DNA of 7,853 bases from CAIQIA01 sp049317465 (GTDB taxonomy: Bacteria > Cyanobacteriota > Cyanobacteriia > PCC-6307 > Cyanobiaceae): assembly GCA_049317465.1 (NCBI GenBank), contig JBMOIF010000084.1:1-7853 (forward strand), read 5' to 3'. Of the stretch, positions 1 to 6,816 are shown in pieces (the first letter of the stretch is position 1; each line of letters starts with the position of its first letter). The translations under genes were made by a program, and so were the position numbers. The notes beneath the pieces were generated by a model. It did no database searches and was not told the DNA's origin. It saw only the letters and a program-made list of their open reading frames with translations.

Positions 1-196
1 GGGCCTGGCCATAGGCCACATAAACCGGCACATCCCCGTTGCGCACCAGCAGGGCGCGGGCGCTGCCACAGGCGCTGGGCACCATCAGCAGGCGGTTATC
101 GGGATCGGTGATGGCGCTGAAATCGAGACCGGCGGCAGCGAAACGCCGCACCGCATCCTTGAGCAGGGCCCCCTTGGGCAGCGCGACGGTGATCAT
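1..196 (-). CDS. hisG: ATP phosphoribosyltransferase, N-terminal part (cut by window edge)
   Basis: HisG condenses ATP with PRPP to form phosphoribosyl-ATP, the first committed step of histidine synthesis, in the cytoplasm. The 65 visible residues start MITVALPKGALLKDAVRRF and continue with LMVPSACGSARALLVRNGDV and PVYVAYGQA. The opening I-x-ALPKG-x-L is the usual HisG N-terminus, and the ...LVRNGDVPVYVAYG... stretch is the next conserved block. The ATG at 194-196 begins directly at this conserved block, so the start is well fixed. Cyanobacterial HisG is normally the short form of about 210 residues that needs HisZ as regulatory partner; whether that holds here cannot be seen because about two thirds of the gene lies beyond position 1. 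It is divergent from gloB with 88 bases between the starts, enough for back-to-back promoters, though I see no clear boxes. Confidence 0.9.
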   Translation of the reverse strand, partial: MITVALPKGALLKDAVRRFAAAGLDFSAITDPDNRLLMVPSACGSARALLVRNGDVPVYVAYGQA

Positions 197-284
197 GGCC
201 GGTCCCCCCGGCGTCGGACTCTAACGAGCGGGAGCCCGGCCGCCGCGCCAGACTGCAGGGGTCATCCCGCAGCGGCCGCCGCCG

Positions 285-1061
285 ATGGTCCTCGAGATCG
301 TGCGCCTGCCGGTGCTGCGCGACAACTATGTGTTCGTGCTGGTCGACCGTGCCGGCCAACGGGCGGCGGTGGTCGATCCGGCGGTGGCGGCACCTGTGAT
401 CGAGTGGCTGGAGGCGGCGGGCTGTTCGCTGACGGTGGTGCTGCAGACCCACCACCACAGCGATCACATCGGCGGCACACCCGAACTGCTGCGGCGCTGG
501 CCCGGGGCGGAGGTGTGGGCGGCGGCGGCCGACCAGGACCGCATCCCGTTCCAGACCCGCAGTCTGGCGGACGGTGATCGGCTGGAACTGCTGGGGCGGC
601 CCGTGGAGGTGCTGGCGGTGCCCGGCCACACCCGCGCCCACCTGGCCTTCGTGCTGCCGGCCCATGGGGACGACGGGCCGGAGCTGTTCTGCGGCGACAC
701 CCTTTTTGCCGGCGGCTGCGGTCGCCTGTTCGAGGGCACCCCGGCCCAGCTGCTCTCGTCCCTCGAACGGCTGGCGGCCCTGCCCCCCGACACGCGGGTG
801 TGGTGCGCCCATGAGTACACCGAAGGCAACCTGCGCTTCGCCGCCAGCGTCGACCCCGCCAACGGGGCCCTGCAGCAGCGGATCACGGCGGTGGCGGGCC
901 TGCGGGCCGCCGGCACCGCGACGGTGCCCTCGCGCATTGACCTCGAACGGGCCACCAATCCCTTCCTGCGCTGCCGCACGGCGGCGCTGCAGCAGGCCAC
1001 GGGCGAGCACGATCCGGTGGCGGTGCTGGCCGAACTGCGGCGCCGCAAGGACGTGTTCTGA
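285..1061 (+). CDS. gloB: hydroxyacylglutathione hydrolase (glyoxalase II)
   Basis: This enzyme hydrolyses S-D-lactoylglutathione to D-lactate and glutathione, the second step of methylglyoxal detoxification. The 258 residues match the family length. The metallo-beta-lactamase fold is shown by T-H-H-H-S-D-H at residues 55-61, giving metal ligands H56, H58, D60 and H61. Further ligands are H115 in VPGHTRAH, the bridging D138 in FCGDTLFAGGCGRLFEG, and H176 in CAHEYT. The C-terminal substrate-binding domain carries VPSRIDLERATNPFLR (about residues 214-229), typical of glyoxalase II rather than other beta-lactamase-fold hydrolases. The ATG at 285 is followed at once by the family's opening strand (LEIVRLPVLRDNYVF), so the start is credible; no Shine-Dalgarno is visible. 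ridA follows after about 38 bases on the same strand, probably in one transcript; both remove reactive metabolites. Confidence 0.95.
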   Translation: MVLEIVRLPVLRDNYVFVLVDRAGQRAAVVDPAVAAPVIEWLEAAGCSLTVVLQTHHHSDHIGGTPELLRRWPGAEVWAAAADQDRIPFQTRSLADGDRLELLGRPVEVLAVPGHTRAHLAFVLPAHGDDGPELFCGDTLFAGGCGRLFEGTPAQLLSSLERLAALPPDTRVWCAHEYTEGNLRFAASVDPANGALQQRITAVAGLRAAGTATVPSRIDLERATNPFLRCRTAALQQATGEHDPVAVLAELRRRKDVF

Positions 1062-1099
1062 CGGTCGGGGATGATGGCGACAGCGACAGTCGGCACGTG

Positions 1100-1479
1100 A
1101 TGGAAGCGGTGGTGACCGATGGGGCACCGGCCCCGGTGGGGCCCTACAACCAGGCCGTGAAAGCCGGCGGGATGCTGTTCTGCTCGGGCCAGATCGCCCT
1201 GGACCCCACCAGCGGCGTGCTGGTGGGCGACGGTGATGTGGAGGCCGAGACCCGCCAGGTGCTGAGCAACCTGGTGGCCGTGCTCGGCGCCGCCGGCAGC
1301 AGTGCACAACGGGTGGTGCGCACGACCGTGTTTCTCACCGACCTGGCGGATTTCGGGCGGGTGAACGCCCTCTACGCCCAGGTGTTCGACGGACCGGTGG
1401 CGCCGGCCCGTGCCTGTGTGCAGGTGGCGGCCCTGCCCAAGGGAGCGCGGGTCGAGATCGACTGCGTGGCGCTGCTGGC

Positions 1480-1483
<4 letters not shown>
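1100..1483 (+). CDS. ridA: RidA family 2-iminobutanoate/2-iminopropanoate deaminase
   Basis: RidA (YjgF/YER057c/UK114) hydrolyses reactive enamine/imine intermediates made by PLP enzymes such as threonine dehydratase, releasing 2-oxo acids and ammonia and so protecting other PLP enzymes. The protein has 127 residues, the family norm, and acts as a trimer in the cytoplasm. Visible signatures are APAPVGPYNQAV (residues 9-20, with Y16), FCSGQIALDP (27-36), and ARACVQVAALPKGARVEID (103-121). R104 is the carboxylate-binding catalytic arginine and E119 the conserved acid. GTG at 1097 and ATG at 1100 are adjacent in frame; I chose the ATG. The ATGs at 1071 and 1074 are in another frame. The TAA stop overlaps the stop of the convergent ABC-F gene. 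It probably shares a transcript with gloB. Confidence 0.94.
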
Positions 1484-3369
<1,886 letters not shown>

Positions 3370-3387
3370 GCTGCCGACGGCACTGCT

Positions 3388-3400
3388 GTGAGCCTCTCAC
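3388..3400. repeat. short perfect inverted repeat in the uup leader
   Basis: GTGAG-CCT-CTCAC is a perfect 5-base inverted repeat with a 3-base loop, 19 bases upstream of the uup GTG start. It could be a small leader hairpin or an operator half-site pair, but with 10 paired bases in GC-rich DNA it may well be chance. Confidence 0.25.
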
Positions 3401-3423
3401 GCCGCCCCTGACGCCCCCCTATT

Positions 3424-3442
3424 GAGAATGAAACGCATTAGT
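3424..3442 (+). promoter_or_regulatory. candidate Fur (iron) box
   Basis: GAGAATGAAACGCATTAGT matches the classical 19-base Fur consensus GATAATGATAATCATTATC at 13 of 19 positions, counted by hand. The wider block 3423-3446 is an imperfect palindrome running from TGAGAAT to AGTATCA. It stands out as an AT-rich island in a GC-rich surround. It lies 30 bases before the ATG of the PepSY_TM-like gene, where a repressor would block the promoter; the uup start is 54 bases away on the other side. Repression under iron-replete conditions is an inference. A Zur or PerR site is an alternative, since these relatives bind similar palindromes. Confidence 0.55.
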
Positions 3443-3471
3443 ATCAGAAGTGCGTCATTTCTGCTGCCTCC

Positions 3472-3771
3472 ATGGCCATCAACGTCCGGGTGCTGCATCG
3501 GGCCCTAGTGCCGATCGCCTCTGTGCCGCTGCTGCTGACGGCCTTCACCGGCGCCCTCTACAGCGTGCTGCGGGCGATGGACATCCAACCGCCGTTCTGG
3601 GTGATGCGGCTGCACATCGGCCGTTTCGGTGCCCTCAACCTCAAGCCCTGGTACTCGGTGCTGCTGGCGGTGTGCACCCTCGTGCTGGTGTTCAGCGGTG
3701 TGGCGATGTACGCCCTGCCTTCGCGGCGGCGGGCCCGGGCCGTGGCGATGGCGGCTGATCAGGACTGCTGA
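3472..3771 (+). CDS. small two-helix PepSY_TM-like membrane protein
   Basis: This 99-residue protein resembles a minimal PepSY-associated transmembrane unit: LHRALVPIASVPLLLTAFTGALY (8-30) as the first membrane helix, then a short loop with WVMRLHIGRFG (43-53), then WYSVLLAVCTLVLVFSGVAMYAL (60-82) as the second helix, ending in a basic PSRRRAR stretch (83-89) that should stay in the cytoplasm. H9 and H48 (in LHIG) sit where larger PepSY_TM proteins have conserved histidines, possible haem or metal ligands. Full PepSY_TM proteins are much longer, usually have four helices, and are often linked to siderophore uptake or ferric reduction; this one is a half-size version. The ATG at 3472 directly precedes the first helix; no Shine-Dalgarno is visible. 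The upstream Fur box supports a role in iron metabolism. The exact role is unknown. Confidence 0.72.
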   Translation: MAINVRVLHRALVPIASVPLLLTAFTGALYSVLRAMDIQPPFWVMRLHIGRFGALNLKPWYSVLLAVCTLVLVFSGVAMYALPSRRRARAVAMAADQDC

Positions 3772-4087
3772 TCGCATCGGCCTCTCCACAGCCCAGGGGT
3801 GGTTTTCCACCGCTGCCGGCCGGTTTTCCACCGCCGCAGGGCCGCCACGGCGGCCTGGACGGCCATCGCTGTGGGATCCGCCCCTCCCCTTGACGGCTGG
3901 CCACGGGAGCGCCGACCGGCGGCCCCCCGGGGCATCCCCAGGGCCCAAAAACCAGCTGCAGCCGGGGCTGACGCCAACGAAGCCCCCAGGGCCGGAGCCA
4001 CAGCTGGCCCTTTGACGGAACCGCCCCATCCATGGCCAGATGGGAGATCCACCCCGAGCCCCCCTGATGGTCCCCAGCCCCCCGGCC
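3772..4087. other. gene-free stretch between the PepSY_TM-like gene and the DUF2811-like gene
   Basis: I see no convincing gene here. Frames are open on both strands only because the DNA is GC-rich, and their translations are low in recognisable content. The stretch holds the 21-base-period repeats at 3782-3832, a GGCCGCC/GGCGGCC inverted repeat at 3840-3855, and a possible bulged hairpin at 3988-4011 (AGGGCC ... GGCCCT) followed by three T. The last could be a weak terminator for the PepSY_TM-like gene, but it lies more than 200 bases after its stop. Confidence 0.6.
3782..3832 (+). repeat. three DnaA-box-like 9-mers at a 21-base period
   Basis: Three related 9-mers lie in the same orientation at exactly 21-base steps: CTCTCCACA (3782), TTTTCCACC (3803) and TTTTCCACC (3824). 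The last two sit in a perfect 13-base direct repeat, GGTTTTCCACCGC, at 3801-3813 and 3822-3834. The cyanobacterial DnaA box is TTTTCCACA, so the copies match at 7, 8 and 8 of 9 positions. A 21-base step is two helical turns and would put all sites on one face of the DNA. There is no AT-rich unwinding region and no dnaN or dnaA next door, so a replication origin is not supported; a DnaA-binding or other iteron-like site remains possible. Confidence 0.45.
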
Positions 4088-4318
4088 ATGGTCAGCGTCG
4101 AGAACCAGTTCCCCAAGGATCTGTTCGACGCAATGCGTCTGTTCATCGCCGACCATCCGCAATGGGACCAATACCGGCTGATGCAGGCGGCGGTGGCGGG
4201 CTTTCTGTTCCAGCAGGGTTGCCACGACCGGGCCGTGAGCCGCCTCTACCTCGACAGCCTCTTCCATGGCGACGTGCGCCGCGATCCGGCCGCCGTCAGG
4301 GCCGGCGGCCCACGCTGA
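4088..4318 (+). CDS. DUF2811-like conserved cyanobacterial protein
   Basis: A 76-residue protein of the small cyanobacterial family that I recognise as DUF2811; its function is not known. The diagnostic pattern is present: an opening ...ENQFPKDLFDAMRLFI (about residues 5-20), then DHPQWDQYRLMQAAVAGFLFQQG (22-44), then DRAVSRLYLDSLF (47-59). The family usually shows HPxWDQxRxxxAALxxFLxQ and a final RxYLDxLF. No signal peptide or membrane segment is visible; it looks like a short helical cytoplasmic protein. In-frame ATGs exist at 4040 and 4067, but the intervening sequence is Pro-rich and non-conserved, so I chose the ATG at 4088. Its last 23 bases overlap the end of the convergent exported-protein gene. 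Confidence 0.75.
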   Translation: MVSVENQFPKDLFDAMRLFIADHPQWDQYRLMQAAVAGFLFQQGCHDRAVSRLYLDSLFHGDVRRDPAAVRAGGPR

Positions 4319-4862
4319 CCGCACGGCAGGCCTGGAGGCTCGGGTAGGCCTCCAGCAGGGTGTCGTCGAGGCTGACACCACTGCGCAGCAGTTCGGCACA
4401 GGCCCGCACCATGCCCACGGCCGTGTCGAACCCCAGTTGCCGCTCCAGCAGGCGGCTCATGGCCACACAGGTGGCGGTGCTGCTGCCGAAGGGAACGGTG
4501 AGCCCGCCACCGGCCCGCAGCTCCCAGCTGTTCTGCCCCACCCACTGCCCCCCCACCCACTGGTCGGCCTGGGGGTCGGCCCAGGCGCCGAGGAAGGCCC
4601 GTGGGCCCTCACAACGCAGCTGGCGGGTGCTGAAGCCGTACTCGGAGGCACGGCCGAATTCGGTGTTGTACTGATAGTTGTTGACGCTGCCGCCGTACGA
4701 CTGGCTGGCCGACTGGTTGGTCTGGCTGTTGCTGGCGGCCCCGAAGGCCTGGCTGTCGGCGGCGGCGTTGCTGCCGCTGGTCTGGGCCCGGCCGGGGGTG
4801 GCGAAGGCCCAGAGCACCAGGGCAAGGGCCAGCAGCTTCAGGCCCCGGGCCTCAGAAGACAC
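4296..4862 (-). CDS. unknown exported protein with Ser/Asn/Gln-rich segment and four Cys
   Basis: I do not recognise a named family. The 188 residues start with a signal peptide (LKLLALALVLWAFATPGRA, 8-26, cleavage before Q27). Then comes a low-complexity segment rich in Ser, Asn, Gln, Ala and Gly (about 28-67), a middle part with Trp and Gly (WADPQADQWVGGQWVGQNSW, 94-113), and a helical C-terminal domain. Cysteines are at 84, 132, 155 and 179, an even number suited to disulfides outside the cytoplasm. The start is a GTG at 4862 because the only ATGs in frame lie far inside the preceding gene and would hide the signal peptide. It overlaps the preceding gene by 11 bases, so translation is probably coupled. 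The Asn/Gln/Ser-rich part suggests a surface or adhesive role, which is only an inference. Confidence 0.65.
   Translation of the reverse strand: MSSEARGLKLLALALVLWAFATPGRAQTSGSNAAADSQAFGAASNSQTNQSASQSYGGSVNNYQYNTEFGRASEYGFSTRQLRCEGPRAFLGAWADPQADQWVGGQWVGQNSWELRAGGGLTVPFGSSTATCVAMSRLLERQLGFDTAVGMVRACAELLRSGVSLDDTLLEAYPSLQACRAVSVGRRP
4332..4355. repeat. perfect 8-base inverted repeat at a convergent gene end
   Basis: CTGGAGGC, an 8-base loop, then GCCTCCAG. It lies 14 bases after the DUF2811-like stop and inside the last codons of the convergent exported-protein gene. It could act as a termination or RNA-end hairpin for the plus-strand gene, but no T-run follows on either strand, so it is not a standard intrinsic terminator. 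Confidence 0.4.
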
Positions 4863-5280
4863 GGCCAAAGGAGGTGATCTCGCGACCCTGTTCCCGCTGC
4901 AGCTCGTGGCTCGTGTAGCGCTCGACCAGACGCAGCATCGTGTCGGCCCGATCGCTGCCGTTGGCATCAAAGCTGGTGGCGGTGAAGGTCTCACCGAGCT
5001 GCACCCGACCCTTCAAGGCTGCGATGCCGCTGCTGGCCCCGGGGTCGGCGGCAAAGTCGAGCAGCAGCTCGGAGGTGGCCTCGCCGCTGCGGCTCGAGCC
5101 CTGCCAGGCCTGCACCGACTGGGTCAGCGACAGCACATCACGGAAGCCGTCGTGGACGGTTTCGAGGCGGCTGGTGTCGCTGCTGCGGTTGCGGCTGCCG
5201 GCTTCGAGGCCGCCGGCGACAACGGCGGCGGGCTGCAGGCCGGTGAGCAGCACCAGGGCCAGGGTTGAGCGGATGCGCAT
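4852..5280 (-). CDS. unknown exported protein, first gene of a two-gene unit
   Basis: I do not recognise this 142-residue protein. It starts MRIRSTLALVLLTGLQPAAVVA, a standard signal peptide with cleavage near residue 22. The mature part is hydrophilic, has no cysteine, and is probably mostly helical, with a stretch around SRLETVHDGFRDVLSLTQSVQAWQ (37-60) and another at RADTMLRLVERYTSHELQREQGR (111-133). The frame is open further upstream, across the tRNA complement, but the ATG at 5280 alone gives a signal peptide and clears the tRNA gene. The next gene starts inside its last codons, and both products are exported, so they probably work together or form a complex. The tRNA-Pro gene lies 124 bases upstream on the other strand. 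No function is assigned. Confidence 0.65.
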   Translation of the reverse strand: MRIRSTLALVLLTGLQPAAVVAGGLEAGSRNRSSDTSRLETVHDGFRDVLSLTQSVQAWQGSSRSGEATSELLLDFAADPGASSGIAALKGRVQLGETFTATSFDANGSDRADTMLRLVERYTSHELQREQGREITSFGRVF

Positions 5281-5368
5281 GGTCTGGGGAAACGCTGGGC
5301 GCAGGCTGGGACCACCCACGACCTGGCGCCCGACCGTGCCGCCGATGGGGGGCGCCAATGCCTCCGGC

Positions 5369-5396
5369 TTGCCCCTTCCAGGCCGACCATTAGTCT
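5369..5396 (+). promoter_or_regulatory. possible promoter of tRNA-Pro
   Basis: TTGCCC at 5369-5374 and TAGTCT at 5391-5396 are separated by 16 bases. The second fits the loose TANNNT pattern of cyanobacterial -10 boxes. Transcription would begin very close to the tRNA 5' end at 5405, giving a short leader, which makes the placement uncertain. Confidence 0.3.
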
Positions 5397-5404
5397 GGGC
5401 ACGA

Positions 5405-5478
5405 CGGGGCGTAGCGCAGTTTGGTAGCGCGGGTGCTTTGGGAGCATCAGGTCGCAGGTTCGAATCCTGTCGCCCCGA
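5405..5478 (+). tRNA. trnP-UGG: tRNA-Pro, anticodon TGG
   Basis: A full cloverleaf can be drawn. The acceptor arms are CGGGGCG (5405-5411) and CGCCCCG (5471-5477), with discriminator A5478. The D arm is GCGC-agtttggta-GCGC. The anticodon arm is GGTGC-TTTGGGA-GCATC with anticodon TGG at 5439-5441 and one G-T pair in the stem. The variable loop is AGGTC, and the T arm is GCAGG-TTCGAAT-CCTGT. The length is 74 bases and CCA is not encoded, as is usual in cyanobacteria. It is divergent from the exported-protein pair and forms the border where base composition begins to fall, making it a candidate integration site. Confidence 0.96.
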
Positions 5479-5514
5479 CTGACTTTTGAGGGATCGGCCT
5501 AGGGGCATGTGCGC

Positions 5515-5546
5515 AAAAAGGTGGGCAAACCGCCGGTTTGCTCACC
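5515..5546 (-). terminator. intrinsic terminator for minus-strand transcripts
   Basis: On the minus strand GGTGAGCAAACC, a 3-base GGC loop and GGTTTGCCCACC form a 12-pair stem (one G-T pair), followed directly by TTTTT (5519-5515). This is a textbook Rho-independent terminator. On the plus strand no T-run follows, so it serves only transcripts coming from the right. It would end transcription from the HTH ORF and perhaps the exported-protein genes before it runs antisense through the tRNA-Pro gene. Confidence 0.8.
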
Positions 5547-5882
5547 CTCCTCCCGGCCCCTGAGGAGTCGCCCATACGCAGCCTCGGGACGGAGCAGGCC
5601 TCTCCCTGTTCTGATTGAGAGGGGGCTCGGCAGTACCCCTGGCTGTGAGCGATTGGCCAAGCTGCCAGTCCAGCACTCAGAACCTGAACCGCTGGGCATG
5701 GCAGCAGCCGACCTAATGATTGGCGACTTCCCCTGGCCGGTGCATCTGCCGCTAGGCCGGCCCAGGGGGATTGCAATCAACTTGGATCAGCAATCTCCTT
5801 CCTATGCCAGATCACGCAGGCCAGAGTGCTGAACCGAACCACAAAGGCGTCTTTGCTCACTTCAGGTGAGCAGAGCAATGCC
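5547..5882. other. gene-free stretch between terminator and HTH ORF
   Basis: I find no supported gene or known RNA. Short open frames exist on both strands but have no recognisable features. Composition is intermediate (about 60% GC in a sampled line). At 5854-5872 there is a perfect inverted repeat, TGCTCAC-TTCAG-GTGAGCA, 10 bases after the stop of the HTH ORF. It shares TTTGCTCAC with the terminator at 5515-5546 but has no T-run. The stretch may hold decayed coding sequence. Confidence 0.5.
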
Positions 5883-6200
5883 CTACTGCCGAAGGTTGCG
5901 CCTGCTCAAGCCCGTGATCGTGGCCTCCACGTGCTCGAGATGCCACTGCAAGGAACCATTCCCTTGGGTGCAGCCCCGGTGGCGGAGGGTCTCACGGCTG
6001 ATTCCCAGCCAGTCGCAGACCTCCGCCGTCGTGATCCAGGCCCGCTGGCGCGTGCCGCGGAGAGCTGCCAGGCGTCCTCCTCGTTTCGCTCCTGCAAGCC
6101 GCAGGCGGTTGGTTTCGCGAATCGTGGGCAGTGGTCGGGATGGAGAGGCGTCATCTGTCCTGGCAGAGGGGGCGCCTGGAAACCAAAGGAAGTCGACCAA
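5883..6200 (-). CDS. small helix-turn-helix (excisionase-like) ORF, start uncertain, possibly degenerate
   Basis: Up to 105 residues. The core WITTAEVCDWLGISRETLRHR (about residues 55-75) is a MerR/excisionase-type helix-turn-helix: the T-x-EVCxWLGIS-x-TLR pattern is common in small picocyanobacterial DNA-binding proteins, where it is usually followed by a wing and an LxWHLExVE segment. Here LQWHLEHVEATI follows after only about eight residues, so the wing looks shortened. The frame has no ATG or GTG ahead of the core; the only usual alternative is TTG at 6200, without a Shine-Dalgarno, four codons after an upstream stop. It may therefore be a real TTG-started regulator or excisionase, or a decayed remnant. 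Its position between a tRNA gene and AT-richer genes fits a mobile-element remnant. Confidence 0.5.
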   Translation of the reverse strand: MVDFLWFPGAPSARTDDASPSRPLPTIRETNRLRLAGAKRGGRLAALRGTRQRAWITTAEVCDWLGISRETLRHRGCTQGNGSLQWHLEHVEATITGLSRRNLRQ

Positions 6201-6226
6201 ACGTACTGCGATTTAGCGTGAGGTGG

Positions 6227-6245
6227 TGAGACTGATTAGGTCTCA
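6227..6245. promoter_or_regulatory. inverted repeat, possible operator of the HTH ORF
   Basis: TGAGAC-TGATTAG-GTCTCA is a perfect 6-base inverted repeat with a 7-base spacer. It lies 27 bases upstream of the TTG start of the HTH ORF and just after the stop of the preceding exported-protein gene. The arm spacing suits a dimeric DNA-binding protein; no T-run follows, so it is not an intrinsic terminator. Autoregulation by the HTH protein is a guess. Confidence 0.35.
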
Positions 6246-6247
6246 GA

Positions 6248-6769
6248 TTACCGACCATTGCACCAGCCACAGCCAAGTAGAAATTTACCTTTCTCAGCAA
6301 GAGGAGTGAGACCGATGGTCTTAGGACATGACGTATATTTCTCTACAAGAGGTCTGTCATACTTTCCGACCCTTGCTTCCGACGTAGCAGGAACGGCGCG
6401 TAGACCTAATTCCTTGACAACGCTTTTGAAATCACCTTCGAAAATCCCGTACACAAATCCAGAGAAGTTGAAGTAGGAACTGCTGTCGAGGGAAAGAATG
6501 ATCGATGAAGTGCGTGCCCCAGCAATCACAATAGGTTTACGCAAGATGAGAATATTCTTCTCCATCATGGCTTCACCAAACGTCGATGTGGCTATCCCTC
6601 GTTCAAACGTACTGGATTTAGATCTAGCTATGGCGCGCACGGTGGCCAAGGGATCGCGCTTGCACAGGACTGCGCCAGAGAGAGAGTCCTGAAAGGAGGG
6701 GTCTGCCGCTTCAGCATGTCCGGGCGCCATGACAAGGGCGGCAACCACAATGGCAGATCTGGACAACAT
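6248..6769 (-). CDS. unknown exported protein with C-terminal CGWC motif
   Basis: I do not recognise a named family. With the start at 6769 the protein has 173 residues and a clear signal peptide, MLSRSAIVVAALVMAPGHAEA, cleaved before ADPSF. Cysteines are at 36 (VLCKRDPLATVRAIARS), 148, 167 and 170; the C-terminal C-G-W-C resembles a CxxC pair, suggesting disulfides or metal binding. I chose ATG 6769 because GAGG lies 9 bases upstream; ATG 6784 is in frame but lacks a ribosome site, and a TTG at 6826 would overlap the gene before it. The gap to the preceding gene is 47 bases on the same strand, so the two are probably cotranscribed. Codon use and GC are far lower than in the left part of the window, suggesting acquisition from elsewhere. 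Confidence 0.65.
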   Translation of the reverse strand: MLSRSAIVVAALVMAPGHAEAADPSFQDSLSGAVLCKRDPLATVRAIARSKSSTFERGIATSTFGEAMMEKNILILRKPIVIAGARTSSIILSLDSSSYFNFSGFVYGIFEGDFKSVVKELGLRAVPATSEARVGKYDRPLVEKYTSCPKTIGLTPLAEKGKFLLGCGWCNGR

Positions 6770-6816
6770 GGAGTGAAACCTCATGAGATAACAAAAATTG
6801 ATCGGCTCATTTTTCC

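Noticed and set aside
3782..3834. Chromosomal replication origin
   Set aside because: Only three imperfect boxes, no AT-rich unwinding region, and no dnaN or dnaA next to it.
3840..3855. GGCCGCC/GGCGGCC inverted repeat as terminator of the PepSY_TM-like gene
   Set aside because: Two-base loop, no T-run, and such GC palindromes are expected by chance in this composition.
3505..4146. Long open minus-strand frame with a seven-residue repeat (PAAVENR, PAAVENH, PWAVERP)
   Set aside because: The repeat is the translation of the 21-base DNA repeat; the frame runs antisense through the PepSY_TM-like gene and into the DUF2811-like gene, and shows no other protein features.
4867..4885. Strong Shine-Dalgarno-like AAAGGAGGTGATC on the plus strand
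   Set aside because: No start codon with an open frame follows at a suitable distance; the stretch is coding on the minus strand.
5281..5508. N-terminal extension of the first exported gene across the tRNA (GRQDSNLRPDAP...)
   Set aside because: That peptide is the translated complement of tRNA-Pro, a common false annotation; the ATG at 5280 gives a proper signal peptide.
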